Shown one piece after another: positions 1 to 5,112 of a DNA stretch of 5,112 bases. This DNA is from Pseudomonadota bacterium. Its GTDB lineage: Bacteria; Pseudomonadota; Alphaproteobacteria; Rhizobiales; Rhizobiaceae. The stretch covers positions 1 through 5,112 of the forward strand of contig JAEXXS010000237.1 of assembly GCA_023451915.1 (NCBI GenBank), written 5' to 3'. The position numbers and the translations under genes are program-made. The number at the start of each line of letters is the position of its first letter. Positions within the stretch are counted from its first letter, which is position 1. The notes below the pieces were generated by a model. It worked only from the letters and a program-made list of their open reading frames with translations. It made no database searches and was not told where the DNA came from.

Positions 1-229
1 CCGGCAGCCGCGCCCATAATTCGTGGGCGCGTTGGGACAAGGCGATCTGCTCTGGCGCGCGGCCCTGCCTGCGCACACCGCCATAATTGACGCCGCTTGC
101 CTGCGCGCCGCAAAAACCCTTGTCAAGCAAGATGACCGAAAGGCCAGCCTGACGCATGAAAAGCGCTGCCGAGCCGCCGACAATACCGCCGCCGATAATG
201 ACCGCATCGGCCTGAAGACGCTTTGTCAT
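1..229 (-). CDS. FAD-dependent oxidoreductase, DadA/HcnC-like (catalytic subunit), 5' part only
   Basis: Only the first 76 codons are in the window; the gene runs off the left edge. The product starts with a Rossmann FAD-binding fold: a beta strand (ADAVIIGGGIVGG, residues 7-19) with the dinucleotide-binding motif G13-x-G15-x-x-G18, and an acidic residue D36 at the end of the second strand (VILLD), where the family usually has Glu or Asp to hold the FAD ribose. The following GVNYGGVRRQGR stretch (46-57) resembles the region after the FAD motif in DAO-family (PF01266) D-amino-acid dehydrogenase and HcnC/opine-oxidase subunit B proteins. The ATG at 229-227 overlaps the upstream TGA as ATGA, with AGAGAGG 10 nt upstream as ribosome site, so translation is probably coupled. 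By family this subunit oxidises the C-N bond of the amine or imino acid substrate and passes electrons to the other two subunits. Substrate unknown; the catalytic C-terminal part is not visible. Confidence 0.88.
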   Translation of the reverse strand, partial: MTKRLQADAVIIGGGIVGGSAALFMRQAGLSVILLDKGFCGAQASGVNYGGVRRQGRAPEQIALSQRAHELWARLP

Positions 230-1632
230 GACGAAACGTCCTCTCTGGCTGCAGCGCCAAAACCGAGCGGGATCGGCTTAACCGGCGCTTGGGCGCGGAT
301 GCGTCCGCCCTCGGCGGGTGTCTTGTCGCGCGCGAAAGCCAGAAGCTCTGCTGCCGCTGCCGAACACATGCGACCCTGACACCGCCCCATACCAACCCGG
401 CTCAAGGCCTTGAGGCGATTGATTTCCTGCGTGTCGCCCGCCCCTATCACATCCCGCGCTTCGCCAAGGCTGATCTCTTCGCAACGGCAAAGCGTGACAT
501 CGCTTGCCACCGTTTCGAACCAGTCGAGCGGAAACGGGAACGCCTTTTCAAGGATCAGACGTTCGCGATAAATGCCATCCAGTTTGCGGATGAGACGCTG
601 TTCGGTCCCGCTATCGAATGGCAATCCAAGATCGCGAAGAAGCGCGATAGCGGCCAGCTGACCGCGAATTTCGGCGGCATCGGCACCGGCAATGCCCGCA
701 CCATCACCGGCGACATAGACGCCAATACGGCTGGTGCGTCCAAGCTTGTCCGTCATCGGCAACCAGGCGCGGTCACGGTCCTCAAAGCGGAAATCACAAC
801 CGGCAAGATCGGCAAGCTGTGTTTCCGGGCGGAGCGCAAAGCCATAGGCCAGCGCATCGCAGGCCACTTCACGCTCGCTCTTACCCGTTCGATAACGCAG
901 ACCTTCCACATGGCCGTCGCCCAGCACGCTATCGGGCCGAACATCATAGTGGATCGGAACGCCCGCCAGTTTCAGGCGCAGGCCGTAATAGGCCCCAAGC
1001 GCCACAATGCGCGGCGCGTGCAGCGCCAGATGCGCGAGGTGAAACTTGGCAGTAAACGGCGCGGTATCCAGAACAGTCCCCACCTTGGCGCCAGCATGGT
1101 GATATTGCCATGCCACCAGATAGAGCAGCGGGCCGGAACCCATGAACACGACGCGTTCGCCAACGATGCAGCCTTGCGCCTTGAGCGCAGTCTGTGATGC
1201 CCCAAGTGTATAGACGCCGGGCTTCGTCCAGCCCTTGAACGGAAGCACACGATCCGTCGCGCCGGTCGCAAGAATGAGATGGCTATAAGGCAGCTGATCA
1301 TGCACGCCATCGGTCAGGAGATCGAGATGATCCCCATCGTTGCGCGAAATATTCCAGACCAGCGTTTCCGGACGATAATCGATGGAACCGCGCAACGTGT
1401 CGAAAGTCGTGTGCAGCGCTTTGGCCTTGTGAGCCTCGGAACCATAACGGCTACGATAGCTGCGCCTGTCATCGATCGGCGGGCGGCGATAAATCTGCCC
1501 GCCGGAGCGCATGCCTTCGTCCAGTACGACTGGCCGGAGACCAGCCTTGACGAGAATTTCGGCGGCGCGAATGCCCGCAGGCCCAGCGCCGACAATGACA
1601 GGTGCCGGAAGAGGGGACGCAACCGCGCTCAT
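226..1632 (-). CDS. FAD/NAD(P)-binding oxidoreductase with C-terminal BFD-like [2Fe-2S] domain (HcnB/opine oxidase subunit A-like)
   Basis: A 468-residue protein. Residues 12-20 (VIVGAGPAG) form the first dinucleotide-binding motif, G15-x-G17-x-x-G20; the ATG motif of two-dinucleotide-fold flavoproteins is at 122-124 (LATGATDRVLPF); a second nucleotide fold begins at 161-170 (VVFMGSGPLL); and YVAGDGAG (306-313) is the C-terminal FAD contact. Near the C-terminus C382-x-C384 and C418-x4-C423 (MGRCQGRMC) match the cysteine pattern of BFD-like [2Fe-2S] domains in HcnB, opine oxidase A and hydroxyproline dehydrogenase subunits. By family it is the electron-transfer subunit of a cytoplasmic heterotrimer with its two neighbours. 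The start at 1632 was chosen because it lies 11 residues before the Rossmann strand, has GGAG 8 nt upstream and overlaps the preceding TGA as ATGA. The frame stays open upstream to 1845, but that stretch lies over the ferredoxin gene and has no fold signature. The family is clear; the substrate is not. Confidence 0.93.
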   Translation of the reverse strand: MSAVASPLPAPVIVGAGPAGIRAAEILVKAGLRPVVLDEGMRSGGQIYRRPPIDDRRSYRSRYGSEAHKAKALHTTFDTLRGSIDYRPETLVWNISRNDGDHLDLLTDGVHDQLPYSHLILATGATDRVLPFKGWTKPGVYTLGASQTALKAQGCIVGERVVFMGSGPLLYLVAWQYHHAGAKVGTVLDTAPFTAKFHLAHLALHAPRIVALGAYYGLRLKLAGVPIHYDVRPDSVLGDGHVEGLRYRTGKSEREVACDALAYGFALRPETQLADLAGCDFRFEDRDRAWLPMTDKLGRTSRIGVYVAGDGAGIAGADAAEIRGQLAAIALLRDLGLPFDSGTEQRLIRKLDGIYRERLILEKAFPFPLDWFETVASDVTLCRCEEISLGEARDVIGAGDTQEINRLKALSRVGMGRCQGRMCSAAAAELLAFARDKTPAEGGRIRAQAPVKPIPLGFGAAAREDVSS

Positions 1633-1937
1633 GTCGCAGGCTCCGTCACGAAAGCCATGCCTTCTTCCAGCAATGTTGTGCAGGCGCGCAGCCGTCGCCC
1701 CTCCGCCGTCATGACATGGCAGTCCTGACAAGCGCCGATCAGGCAGAAACCTGCCCGCGGTTCGCCGGTGAATTCGGTATGACGCAGCTTTCCCTGCACC
1801 GACAGAATGGCGGTCAACACGGTGTCGCCACGGCGTCCCTCGCAAGGCACGCCGTCAAGCGAGAAGCTGAGCGGCTGTTCGGTCAGCCGATACCGTCTGC
1901 GGAACTGGGCCGCCGAAGGTGAAACCGGGATCGTCAT
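1629..1937 (-). CDS. (2Fe-2S)-binding protein, HcnA-like small subunit
   Basis: A 102-residue protein with a plant-type ferredoxin cysteine pattern: C65-x4-C70-x2-C73-x12-C86 (GFCLIGACQDC ... RAC). The Leu-Ser-Phe-Ser-Leu-Asp-Gly strand at 23-29 and the GDTVLTAIL segment (37-45) are typical of the Fer2_4-like fold found in HcnA, opine oxidase small subunits, hydroxyproline dehydrogenase and the N-terminus of sarcosine oxidase alpha. About 100 residues is normal for the stand-alone version. The role is to carry electrons in the flavin/iron-sulfur complex made with the next two gene products. It begins 7 nt after the permease stop, with AAGGG 11 nt before the ATG, and ends in an ATGA overlap with the next gene. 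No other Met occurs before residue 76, so the start is well determined. There is no signal peptide, which fits a cytoplasmic enzyme. Confidence 0.93.
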   Translation of the reverse strand: MTIPVSPSAAQFRRRYRLTEQPLSFSLDGVPCEGRRGDTVLTAILSVQGKLRHTEFTGEPRAGFCLIGACQDCHVMTAEGRRLRACTTLLEEGMAFVTEPAT

Positions 1938-1944
1938 GATCGGA

Positions 1945-2739
1945 TCAGCCCTTGCCTACAAGAAGACGGTCGAGGCCGAACATGCGGTCAATGATGATCA
2001 TGGTGACGGTCGCGACAAGGATCATCAAGGCGGAGACCGCAGCCATCATCGGATCGATGGATTCGCTTGCATACATATACATACGGACCGGCAGCGTGAC
2101 GGTGGACGGCGACGTGACGAAGATCGACATGGTCAGCTCGTCGAAGGAGTTGATGAAAGCAAGCAGCCAGCCGCCCGACAGACCCGGCAGCAATAGCGGC
2201 AAGGTGATGCGGCGGAACACGGTCCATTCTCCGGCGCCGAGCGTGCGCGCAGCGTTTTCTGCATTGCGGTCCATGCTGCCGAGCGAAGCGAGAATGAGGC
2301 GCAGCGCATAAGGCGTGATCACGATGGAATGGGCGGCAACGAGCCAGATGAAGGAGCCCGTGAAGCCCATCAGGGAGAACAGGCGCAGGAATGCGACGCC
2401 CAGCACCAGATGCGGGATGATCAGTGGCGACAGAAACAGTGCATTAAGCGCATCGCGGCCACGGAAATTATATTGCGCAATGGCAAGCCCGGACGGCACC
2501 GCCAGCAATGTGGAGATCGTGGCCGAGAAGAAGGCGAGCTTCACGCTGTTATAGAACGACGTCATGAAATCGTTATGCTCGAACACTGCCTTGAACCAGC
2601 GAAGCGAGAGGCCGTTCCATGGCATGGTCAGCGTGTTTTCCGGGGTGAAAGCCACCAGACACACCACCAGCATCGGCGCCAGCATAAAGATGACGACCAG
2701 CGTGTGGAAGAAAAGGGCGAAAGGACCGTTCTTGACCAT
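1945..2739 (-). CDS. ABC transporter inner-membrane permease, PotC-like
   Basis: A 264-residue hydrophobic protein with about six membrane segments (near 6-31, 64-88, 99-121, 127-151, 181-203 and 232-251). The cytoplasmic EAA loop that docks on the ATPase is at about 161-181 (ENAARTLGAG, then ITLP), with the conserved G168 and L180-P181; the first Ala of a canonical EAA is Asn here. This fits the BPD_transp_1 (MetI-like) fold and the second-permease class of polyamine, iron and opine importers (PotC, YdcV). It should pair with the upstream permease to form the heterodimeric pore energised by the ATPase encoded first in the operon. The ATG at 2739 lies 5 nt after the previous TAA; a GGGG-containing stretch (CTGGGGTAAG) about 8 nt upstream is the only, weak, ribosome-site candidate. 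The transported compound cannot be read from the permease. Confidence 0.94.
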   Translation of the reverse strand: MVKNGPFALFFHTLVVIFMLAPMLVVCLVAFTPENTLTMPWNGLSLRWFKAVFEHNDFMTSFYNSVKLAFFSATISTLLAVPSGLAIAQYNFRGRDALNALFLSPLIIPHLVLGVAFLRLFSLMGFTGSFIWLVAAHSIVITPYALRLILASLGSMDRNAENAARTLGAGEWTVFRRITLPLLLPGLSGGWLLAFINSFDELTMSIFVTSPSTVTLPVRMYMYASESIDPMMAAVSALMILVATVTMIIIDRMFGLDRLLVGKG

Positions 2740-2744
2740 GGTGC

Positions 2745-3635
2745 TTACCCCAGTTTCTTCTTGGCCTGCCCTTCGAGCAGGCGATTATAGGCGATCATGA
2801 TGATGAGATTGGCCACTAGAACGATGATGGCGATGGCAGCACCCAGCGGCCAGTTCAGCTCAATCAGGAATTCGTCATAGACGACGGTTGCCGCCATCTT
2901 GAGACGACGTCCGCCGAGCAGCCCCGGAATGGCAAACGAACTGGCCGACAGCGCGAAGACGATGAGGCTGCCGGAAAGAATGCCCAGCACGGCCTGCGGG
3001 AATACCACGCGGCGCAATGCCGTCAGGCGCGATGCGCCAAGCGTGAGCGCTGCCGCTTCCACTGACGGGTCGAGCTTTTGTAGCACGGTCCAGACCGGGA
3101 TCACCATGAAGGGCAGCATGATATGCACCAGACCGATCACGATAGCGGTTTCGCTATAAAGGATCTGCGTCGTCGGCAGGCCGACGAGTTGCAAGAGGCT
3201 GTTCACCAGACCATTGCGTCCGAGAAGCATGCTCCAGCCGAAGGTGCGCACCACGACCGAAACCAGAAGCGGCCCGATGATTACCAAAAGGAAGATCGAG
3301 CGCCATGGCTTGCGCATATTGGAGAGAATATAGGCTTCCGGCACGCCGATCAGCACCGTGATCACGGTTGTTATGAGCGCGAGCTTGAGCGTCCGCCAGA
3401 AGATCGACAGGTAATAAGGGTCTTTGAGAACCTGCGCGTAATTGGCAAGCGAATAGACGTTCTCGATGCCCTTGTCATAGCTGTAACTGTTGAACGACAG
3501 CAGGATCGTCAGCCCCAGCGGCAAAAGCACCAGCGCGAAGAAAAGCAGCGTCGACGGCCCGGCCAGGAAAAGCGGCATCAGATTGCGCGCTTCCTTCGGG
3601 GCTGCGGGTGTATCCTCTGAGATTACCGAAGCCAT
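2745..3635 (-). CDS. ABC transporter inner-membrane permease, PotB-like
   Basis: A 296-residue protein with a cytoplasmic N-terminus of about 25 residues and six predicted membrane segments (near 28-49, 84-106, 112-135, 163-185, 214-236 and 264-284). The EAA loop is at 193-213 (EAAALTLGAS ... VFP) with conserved G200 and P213. The larger first periplasmic loop (about 50-80) is typical of the PotB/YdcU first-permease class, so it is assigned as the partner of the next gene's product. The ATG at 3635 is preferred over an in-frame TTG at 3668: it has AGGGGTGA upstream and sits 2 nt after the ATPase stop, whereas the TTG form would add 11 His/Arg-rich residues and overlap the ATPase gene. Confident as a permease; substrate unassigned. 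Confidence 0.94.
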   Translation of the reverse strand: MASVISEDTPAAPKEARNLMPLFLAGPSTLLFFALVLLPLGLTILLSFNSYSYDKGIENVYSLANYAQVLKDPYYLSIFWRTLKLALITTVITVLIGVPEAYILSNMRKPWRSIFLLVIIGPLLVSVVVRTFGWSMLLGRNGLVNSLLQLVGLPTTQILYSETAIVIGLVHIMLPFMVIPVWTVLQKLDPSVEAAALTLGASRLTALRRVVFPQAVLGILSGSLIVFALSASSFAIPGLLGGRRLKMAATVVYDEFLIELNWPLGAAIAIIVLVANLIIMIAYNRLLEGQAKKKLG

Positions 3636-3637
3636 GC

Positions 3638-4684
3638 TCAGTTCACCCCTGCGGTGAGGATGCGGCAATCTTCGTGATTCCAGCGGAGGCCGACCTGCGT
3701 GCCTTCAGCGGGCGGCGGGTTGCCGAGATTGGGTAAAGACACCGAAAGCTGGCCCGCCGCTGTATTGATGCCGAGCAGCCACTGGCTGCCCATGAAATAA
3801 CGCGTTGCGACCTCACCGGCGATATGGCCCTCGCCATCATTCACAAGCTGCACTTTTTCCGGGCGGATGAACACCGAGACATCGCCGGAAAGTTTGGTCT
3901 CGCCTGCCGGGAAACGGACCGCCGTTCCCGCAAGCGCGATCATTTCGCCCTCGGCCCGCGCCTTGAGAAAGTTCGACTTGCCGACAAAATTGGAAATGAA
4001 ATGATTGTGCGGATGCTCGTAGAGCTTGTACGGCGCATCGACCTGCGTGATGAGGCCCTTTTCCATGACCACGATGCGGTCGCTGATCGACAGGGCTTCA
4101 GCCTGATCATGCGTCACCATGATGGTGGTGATGCCGACGGTGCGCTGAATGCGGCGCAGCTCGAACTGCATTTCCTCGCGAAGCTGCGCATCAAGGTTGG
4201 AGAGCGGCTCGTCCAATAGCAGCACTGGCGGATTGATGACCAGCGCGCGGGCGATCGCAACACGCTGGCGCTGACCGCCCGACATCTCACGCGGATAGCG
4301 ATCCGCCAGAGCGCCAAGATGGACCAGTTCCAGCACCTCGCGCACGCGCTTTTCCCGCTCGGCCTTCCCCACATTGCGCATTTCGAGACCAAAGCTGACA
4401 TTCTGCGCCACCGTCATATGCGGAAACAGCGCATAGCTCTGGAAGACGACGCCAAGTTCGCGCTTGGCCGGGGCGAGCCGGGTAATATCGCGACCATCAA
4501 GCGTGATCGAACCGGCGGTCGGGGGCACCAGTCCGGCGATCATCTGCAAGGTGGTGGTCTTGCCGCAGCCGGAGGGACCGAGCAGCGAAATGAACTCGCC
4601 CTTTTCAATCGTCAGATTGAATTTATCGACAGCCGCGAACTTGCCGTAATGACGAGAAATTCCGGAAAGGGTCAAAAAGCTCAT
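3638..4684 (-). CDS. ABC transporter ATP-binding protein, PotA-like (CUT1/polyamine-opine-iron type)
   Basis: A 348-residue cytoplasmic ATPase, the usual length for PotA-type proteins with a C-terminal regulatory domain. All nucleotide-binding motifs are intact: Walker A GPSGCGKTT (36-44), Q-loop Q82, signature MSGGQRQ (134-140), Walker B VLLLDEP (154-160) with catalytic E159, D-loop SNLD (162-165) and switch H192 (MVTHDQAEA). Residues from about 235 on form a TOBE_2-like domain (FIRPEKV at 272-278) seen in importers for polyamines, ferric iron, sugars and opines. It should dimerise and power the two permeases encoded directly downstream. It is the first gene of the operon; GGGAG lies 5 nt before the ATG. 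The C-terminal domain is too variable to tell the substrate, so a spermidine/putrescine label would be over-specific. Confidence 0.96.
   Translation of the reverse strand: MSFLTLSGISRHYGKFAAVDKFNLTIEKGEFISLLGPSGCGKTTTLQMIAGLVPPTAGSITLDGRDITRLAPAKRELGVVFQSYALFPHMTVAQNVSFGLEMRNVGKAEREKRVREVLELVHLGALADRYPREMSGGQRQRVAIARALVINPPVLLLDEPLSNLDAQLREEMQFELRRIQRTVGITTIMVTHDQAEALSISDRIVVMEKGLITQVDAPYKLYEHPHNHFISNFVGKSNFLKARAEGEMIALAGTAVRFPAGETKLSGDVSVFIRPEKVQLVNDGEGHIAGEVATRYFMGSQWLLGINTAAGQLSVSLPNLGNPPPAEGTQVGLRWNHEDCRILTAGVN
3643..3650 (-). promoter_or_regulatory. ribosome binding site that decides the first permease start
   Basis: On the minus strand AGGGGTGA (3650-3643) stands 7-10 nt before the ATG at 3635 and lies inside the last codons of the ATPase gene. 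It supports the ATG over the in-frame TTG at 3668. Confidence 0.6.
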
Positions 4685-4705
4685 TGCGTCTCCCTCTCGG
4701 CCTGA

Positions 4706-4735
4706 CTTCCGCAGAAATATGCGGGGGAGCGGAAG
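4706..4735 (-). promoter_or_regulatory. inverted repeat in the operon leader with two competing pairings
   Basis: CTTCCGC (4706-4712) pairs perfectly with GCGGAAG (4729-4735) around a 16-nt loop. The overlapping CCGCA (4709-4713) can instead pair with TGCGG (4720-4724) around a 6-nt loop. The two forms share bases and exclude each other. In the leftward transcript the element lies about 20-50 nt before the ATPase start codon, just upstream of the ribosome site. There is no U-run, so it is not an intrinsic terminator. A role in leader structure or as a protein site is possible but unproven. Confidence 0.35.
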
Positions 4736-4824
4736 CGCCGTGATATTGTCTCACGTCGCCTCTTTACAGGGCTGGCGGGCGGGGCGGTCCTTCATGCTCG
4801 GTTGCGCAGTAACACAGTCTTGGC

Positions 4825-4842
4825 CAGCCGCTTTCGCGGCTG
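4825..4842 (-). repeat. 7-bp hairpin with GAAA loop on the leftward strand
   Basis: CAGCCGC (4825-4831) and GCGGCTG (4836-4842) are perfect inverted repeats around four bases. In leftward RNA the loop reads GAAA, a stable GNRA tetraloop. It would sit in the operon's 5' leader if transcription starts in the A+T-rich zone. No U-run follows on either strand, so it is not called a terminator. Function unknown. Confidence 0.4.
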
Positions 4843-4890
4843 CATCGTTCCCTGAACAACGCCTGAAGCAAAACCGCCGATCCGTCTACA

Positions 4891-4905
4891 GCACCATTTC
4901 GGTGC
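4891..4905. repeat. short perfect inverted repeat GCACC-N5-GGTGC
   Basis: GCACC (4891-4895) and GGTGC (4901-4905) flank ATTTC. It could be a small hairpin or a protein-binding dyad between the A+T-rich promoter zone and the operon. It is short enough to arise by chance, and no function is claimed. Confidence 0.3.
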
Positions 4906-4960
4906 CTTGCCGGACCTTCCCATTGGCGACGCTTTCAGATGGCAGAAAAAGTTCCGCGAT

Positions 4961-5025
4961 TACAAATTATAATTTTCAAATCCGGAAGAAATTATATACA
5001 TCTTTCAAAATGCAGAATTTGGAAG
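4961..5025. promoter_or_regulatory. A+T-rich candidate promoter/operator region with palindrome and repeats
   Basis: The perfect 12-bp palindrome AAATTATAATTT (4964-4975) contains TATAAT on both strands (plus 4968-4973, minus 4971-4966), and a second minus-strand TATAAT is at 4996-4991. AAATTATA is repeated directly at 4964-4971 and 4989-4996, and TTTCAAA at 4974-4980 and 5003-5009, so each A+T block is followed by the same TTTCAAA. CTTTCAAAATGC/AGAATTTGGAAG (5002-5025) is an imperfect dyad that covers the ribosome site of the divergent gene. No good -35 hexamer was found at 17 nt from any of the TATAAT boxes, so the promoter call is tentative. Binding by the divergent regulator is inference from position. 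Confidence 0.45.
5021..5025 (+). promoter_or_regulatory. ribosome binding site of the divergent regulator-like gene
   Basis: GGAAG lies 7 nt before the ATG at 5033 and is the main support for that start. It forms the right end of the imperfect dyad 5002-5025, so a protein on the dyad, or folding of the dyad in RNA, would cover it. Confidence 0.6.
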
Positions 5026-5032
5026 CAATTTT

Positions 5033-5112
5033 ATGGATGATATATCTGAGAATTCGAAATCTGGCGCCGCTCTCAACTCAAGTCTGGTGAAGGCAATCCA
5101 TATTTTGAAAGG
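5033..5112 (+). CDS. probable IclR-family transcriptional regulator, N-terminus only
   Basis: Only 26 complete codons are present before the right edge. After a polar leader (MDDISENSKSGAA) comes LNSSLVKAIHILK, which resembles the start of the first helix of IclR-family winged-helix domains (Ser-x-x-x-Lys/Arg-Ala-Leu/Ile-x-Ile-Leu). GGAAG at 5021-5025 stands 7 nt before the ATG, and the frame has a TAA at 4970-4972 with no other ATG between, so the start is firm if the gene is real. Its divergent position next to a catabolic operon is the usual place for a local regulator that binds the shared intergenic region. The family call rests on a short match and could change once the rest of the gene is seen. 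Confidence 0.6.
   Translation, partial: MDDISENSKSGAALNSSLVKAIHILK

Larger units (their letters stand above)
4685..5032. other. divergent intergenic region without a convincing gene
   Basis: These 348 nt separate the start codons of the ATPase gene (leftward) and the regulator-like gene (rightward). The left two thirds has composition close to the coding DNA and three short inverted repeats. From about 4961 the DNA becomes A+T-rich (57 of 75 bases from 4961 to 5035) with repeats and palindromes. A plus-strand frame open from 4719 to 5090 crosses both zones and overlaps the regulator start; it has no recognisable motif or ribosome site and is not called. No tRNA or known riboswitch was recognised by eye. 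Confidence 0.75.

Noticed and set aside
289..1197. A 302-codon plus-strand open frame opposite the FAD/NAD(P) gene
   Set aside because: It is the antisense of a clearly coding GC-rich gene; its translation has no recognisable domain and no ribosome site.
1633..1845. Upstream extension of the FAD/NAD(P) oxidoreductase frame
   Set aside because: The extra 71 residues are Arg/Gly/His-rich, lie over the ferredoxin gene in another frame and add no fold; the ATG at 1632 has an ATGA overlap and GGAG.
1..1937. Naming the oxidase hydrogen cyanide synthase (hcnABC)
   Set aside because: The subunit architecture matches, but opine oxidases and hydroxyproline dehydrogenases share it; the linked importer suggests catabolism, and the catalytic subunit is mostly outside the window.
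3636..3668. TTG start 11 codons upstream for the first permease
   Set aside because: It would overlap the ATPase gene and add a His/Arg-rich tail; the ATG at 3635 has a better ribosome site and spacing.
3638..4684. Specific spermidine/putrescine (potA) assignment
   Set aside because: The motifs are general to this ATPase class and the neighbouring oxidase genes point to other possible nitrogen compounds.
4751..4795. 14-codon minus-strand leader peptide in the operon leader
   Set aside because: It has an ATG and stop but no ribosome site and no run of regulatory codons; likely chance.
4825..4842. Intrinsic terminator
   Set aside because: The stem is GC-rich but no T-run follows on either strand, and its position between divergent starts does not fit.
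4719..5090. 123-codon plus-strand open frame across the intergenic region
   Set aside because: It has no motif, crosses a sharp composition change and overlaps the better-supported regulator start in another frame.

Overview
The window carries one leftward (minus-strand) operon of six genes, with its distal end cut off by the left edge, and the first codons of a divergent plus-strand gene at the right edge. GC content, judged by eye in the mid-to-high 50s percent, the protein sequences and the gene style suggest an alphaproteobacterium, perhaps a Brucella/Ochrobactrum-like member of the Hyphomicrobiales. That placement is inference from protein style, not from a marker gene.

In the direction of transcription (right to left) the operon encodes: an ABC-importer ATPase of the PotA/iron/opine type (4684-3638); two inner-membrane permeases of the PotB and PotC type (3635-2745 and 2739-1945); a small plant-type [2Fe-2S] protein (1937-1629); a two-dinucleotide-fold FAD/NAD(P) oxidoreductase with a C-terminal cysteine cluster (1632-226); and the N-terminus of a DadA-like FAD oxidoreductase (229 to the left edge). 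Genes are separated by 2, 5 and 7 nt, then joined by two 4-nt ATGA overlaps, so they are almost certainly one transcript. The last three match in order and type the subunits of heterotrimeric amine/imino-acid dehydrogenases: hydrogen cyanide synthase HcnABC, opine oxidases, and D-hydroxyproline dehydrogenase.

The likely working model is uptake of a small nitrogenous compound (amino acid derivative, opine, polyamine-like or betaine-like) by the ABC importer, then flavin-dependent oxidation in the cytoplasm by the three-subunit enzyme. The substrate cannot be read from the sequence. No periplasmic substrate-binding protein is present here; it may lie past the left edge or elsewhere.

The stretch 4685-5032 (348 nt) separates the operon from the divergent gene and holds no convincing gene. 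Its right part is strongly A+T-rich and contains a 12-bp palindrome, direct repeats and an imperfect 24-bp dyad, so it is the probable shared promoter/operator region. Its left part holds three short inverted repeats that would lie in the operon's 5' leader if transcription starts in the A+T-rich part. The divergent gene (from 5033) begins like an IclR-family regulator and is the probable local regulator. Overall this looks like a regulated catabolic locus of known protein families but unknown substrate, not an entirely new type of system.
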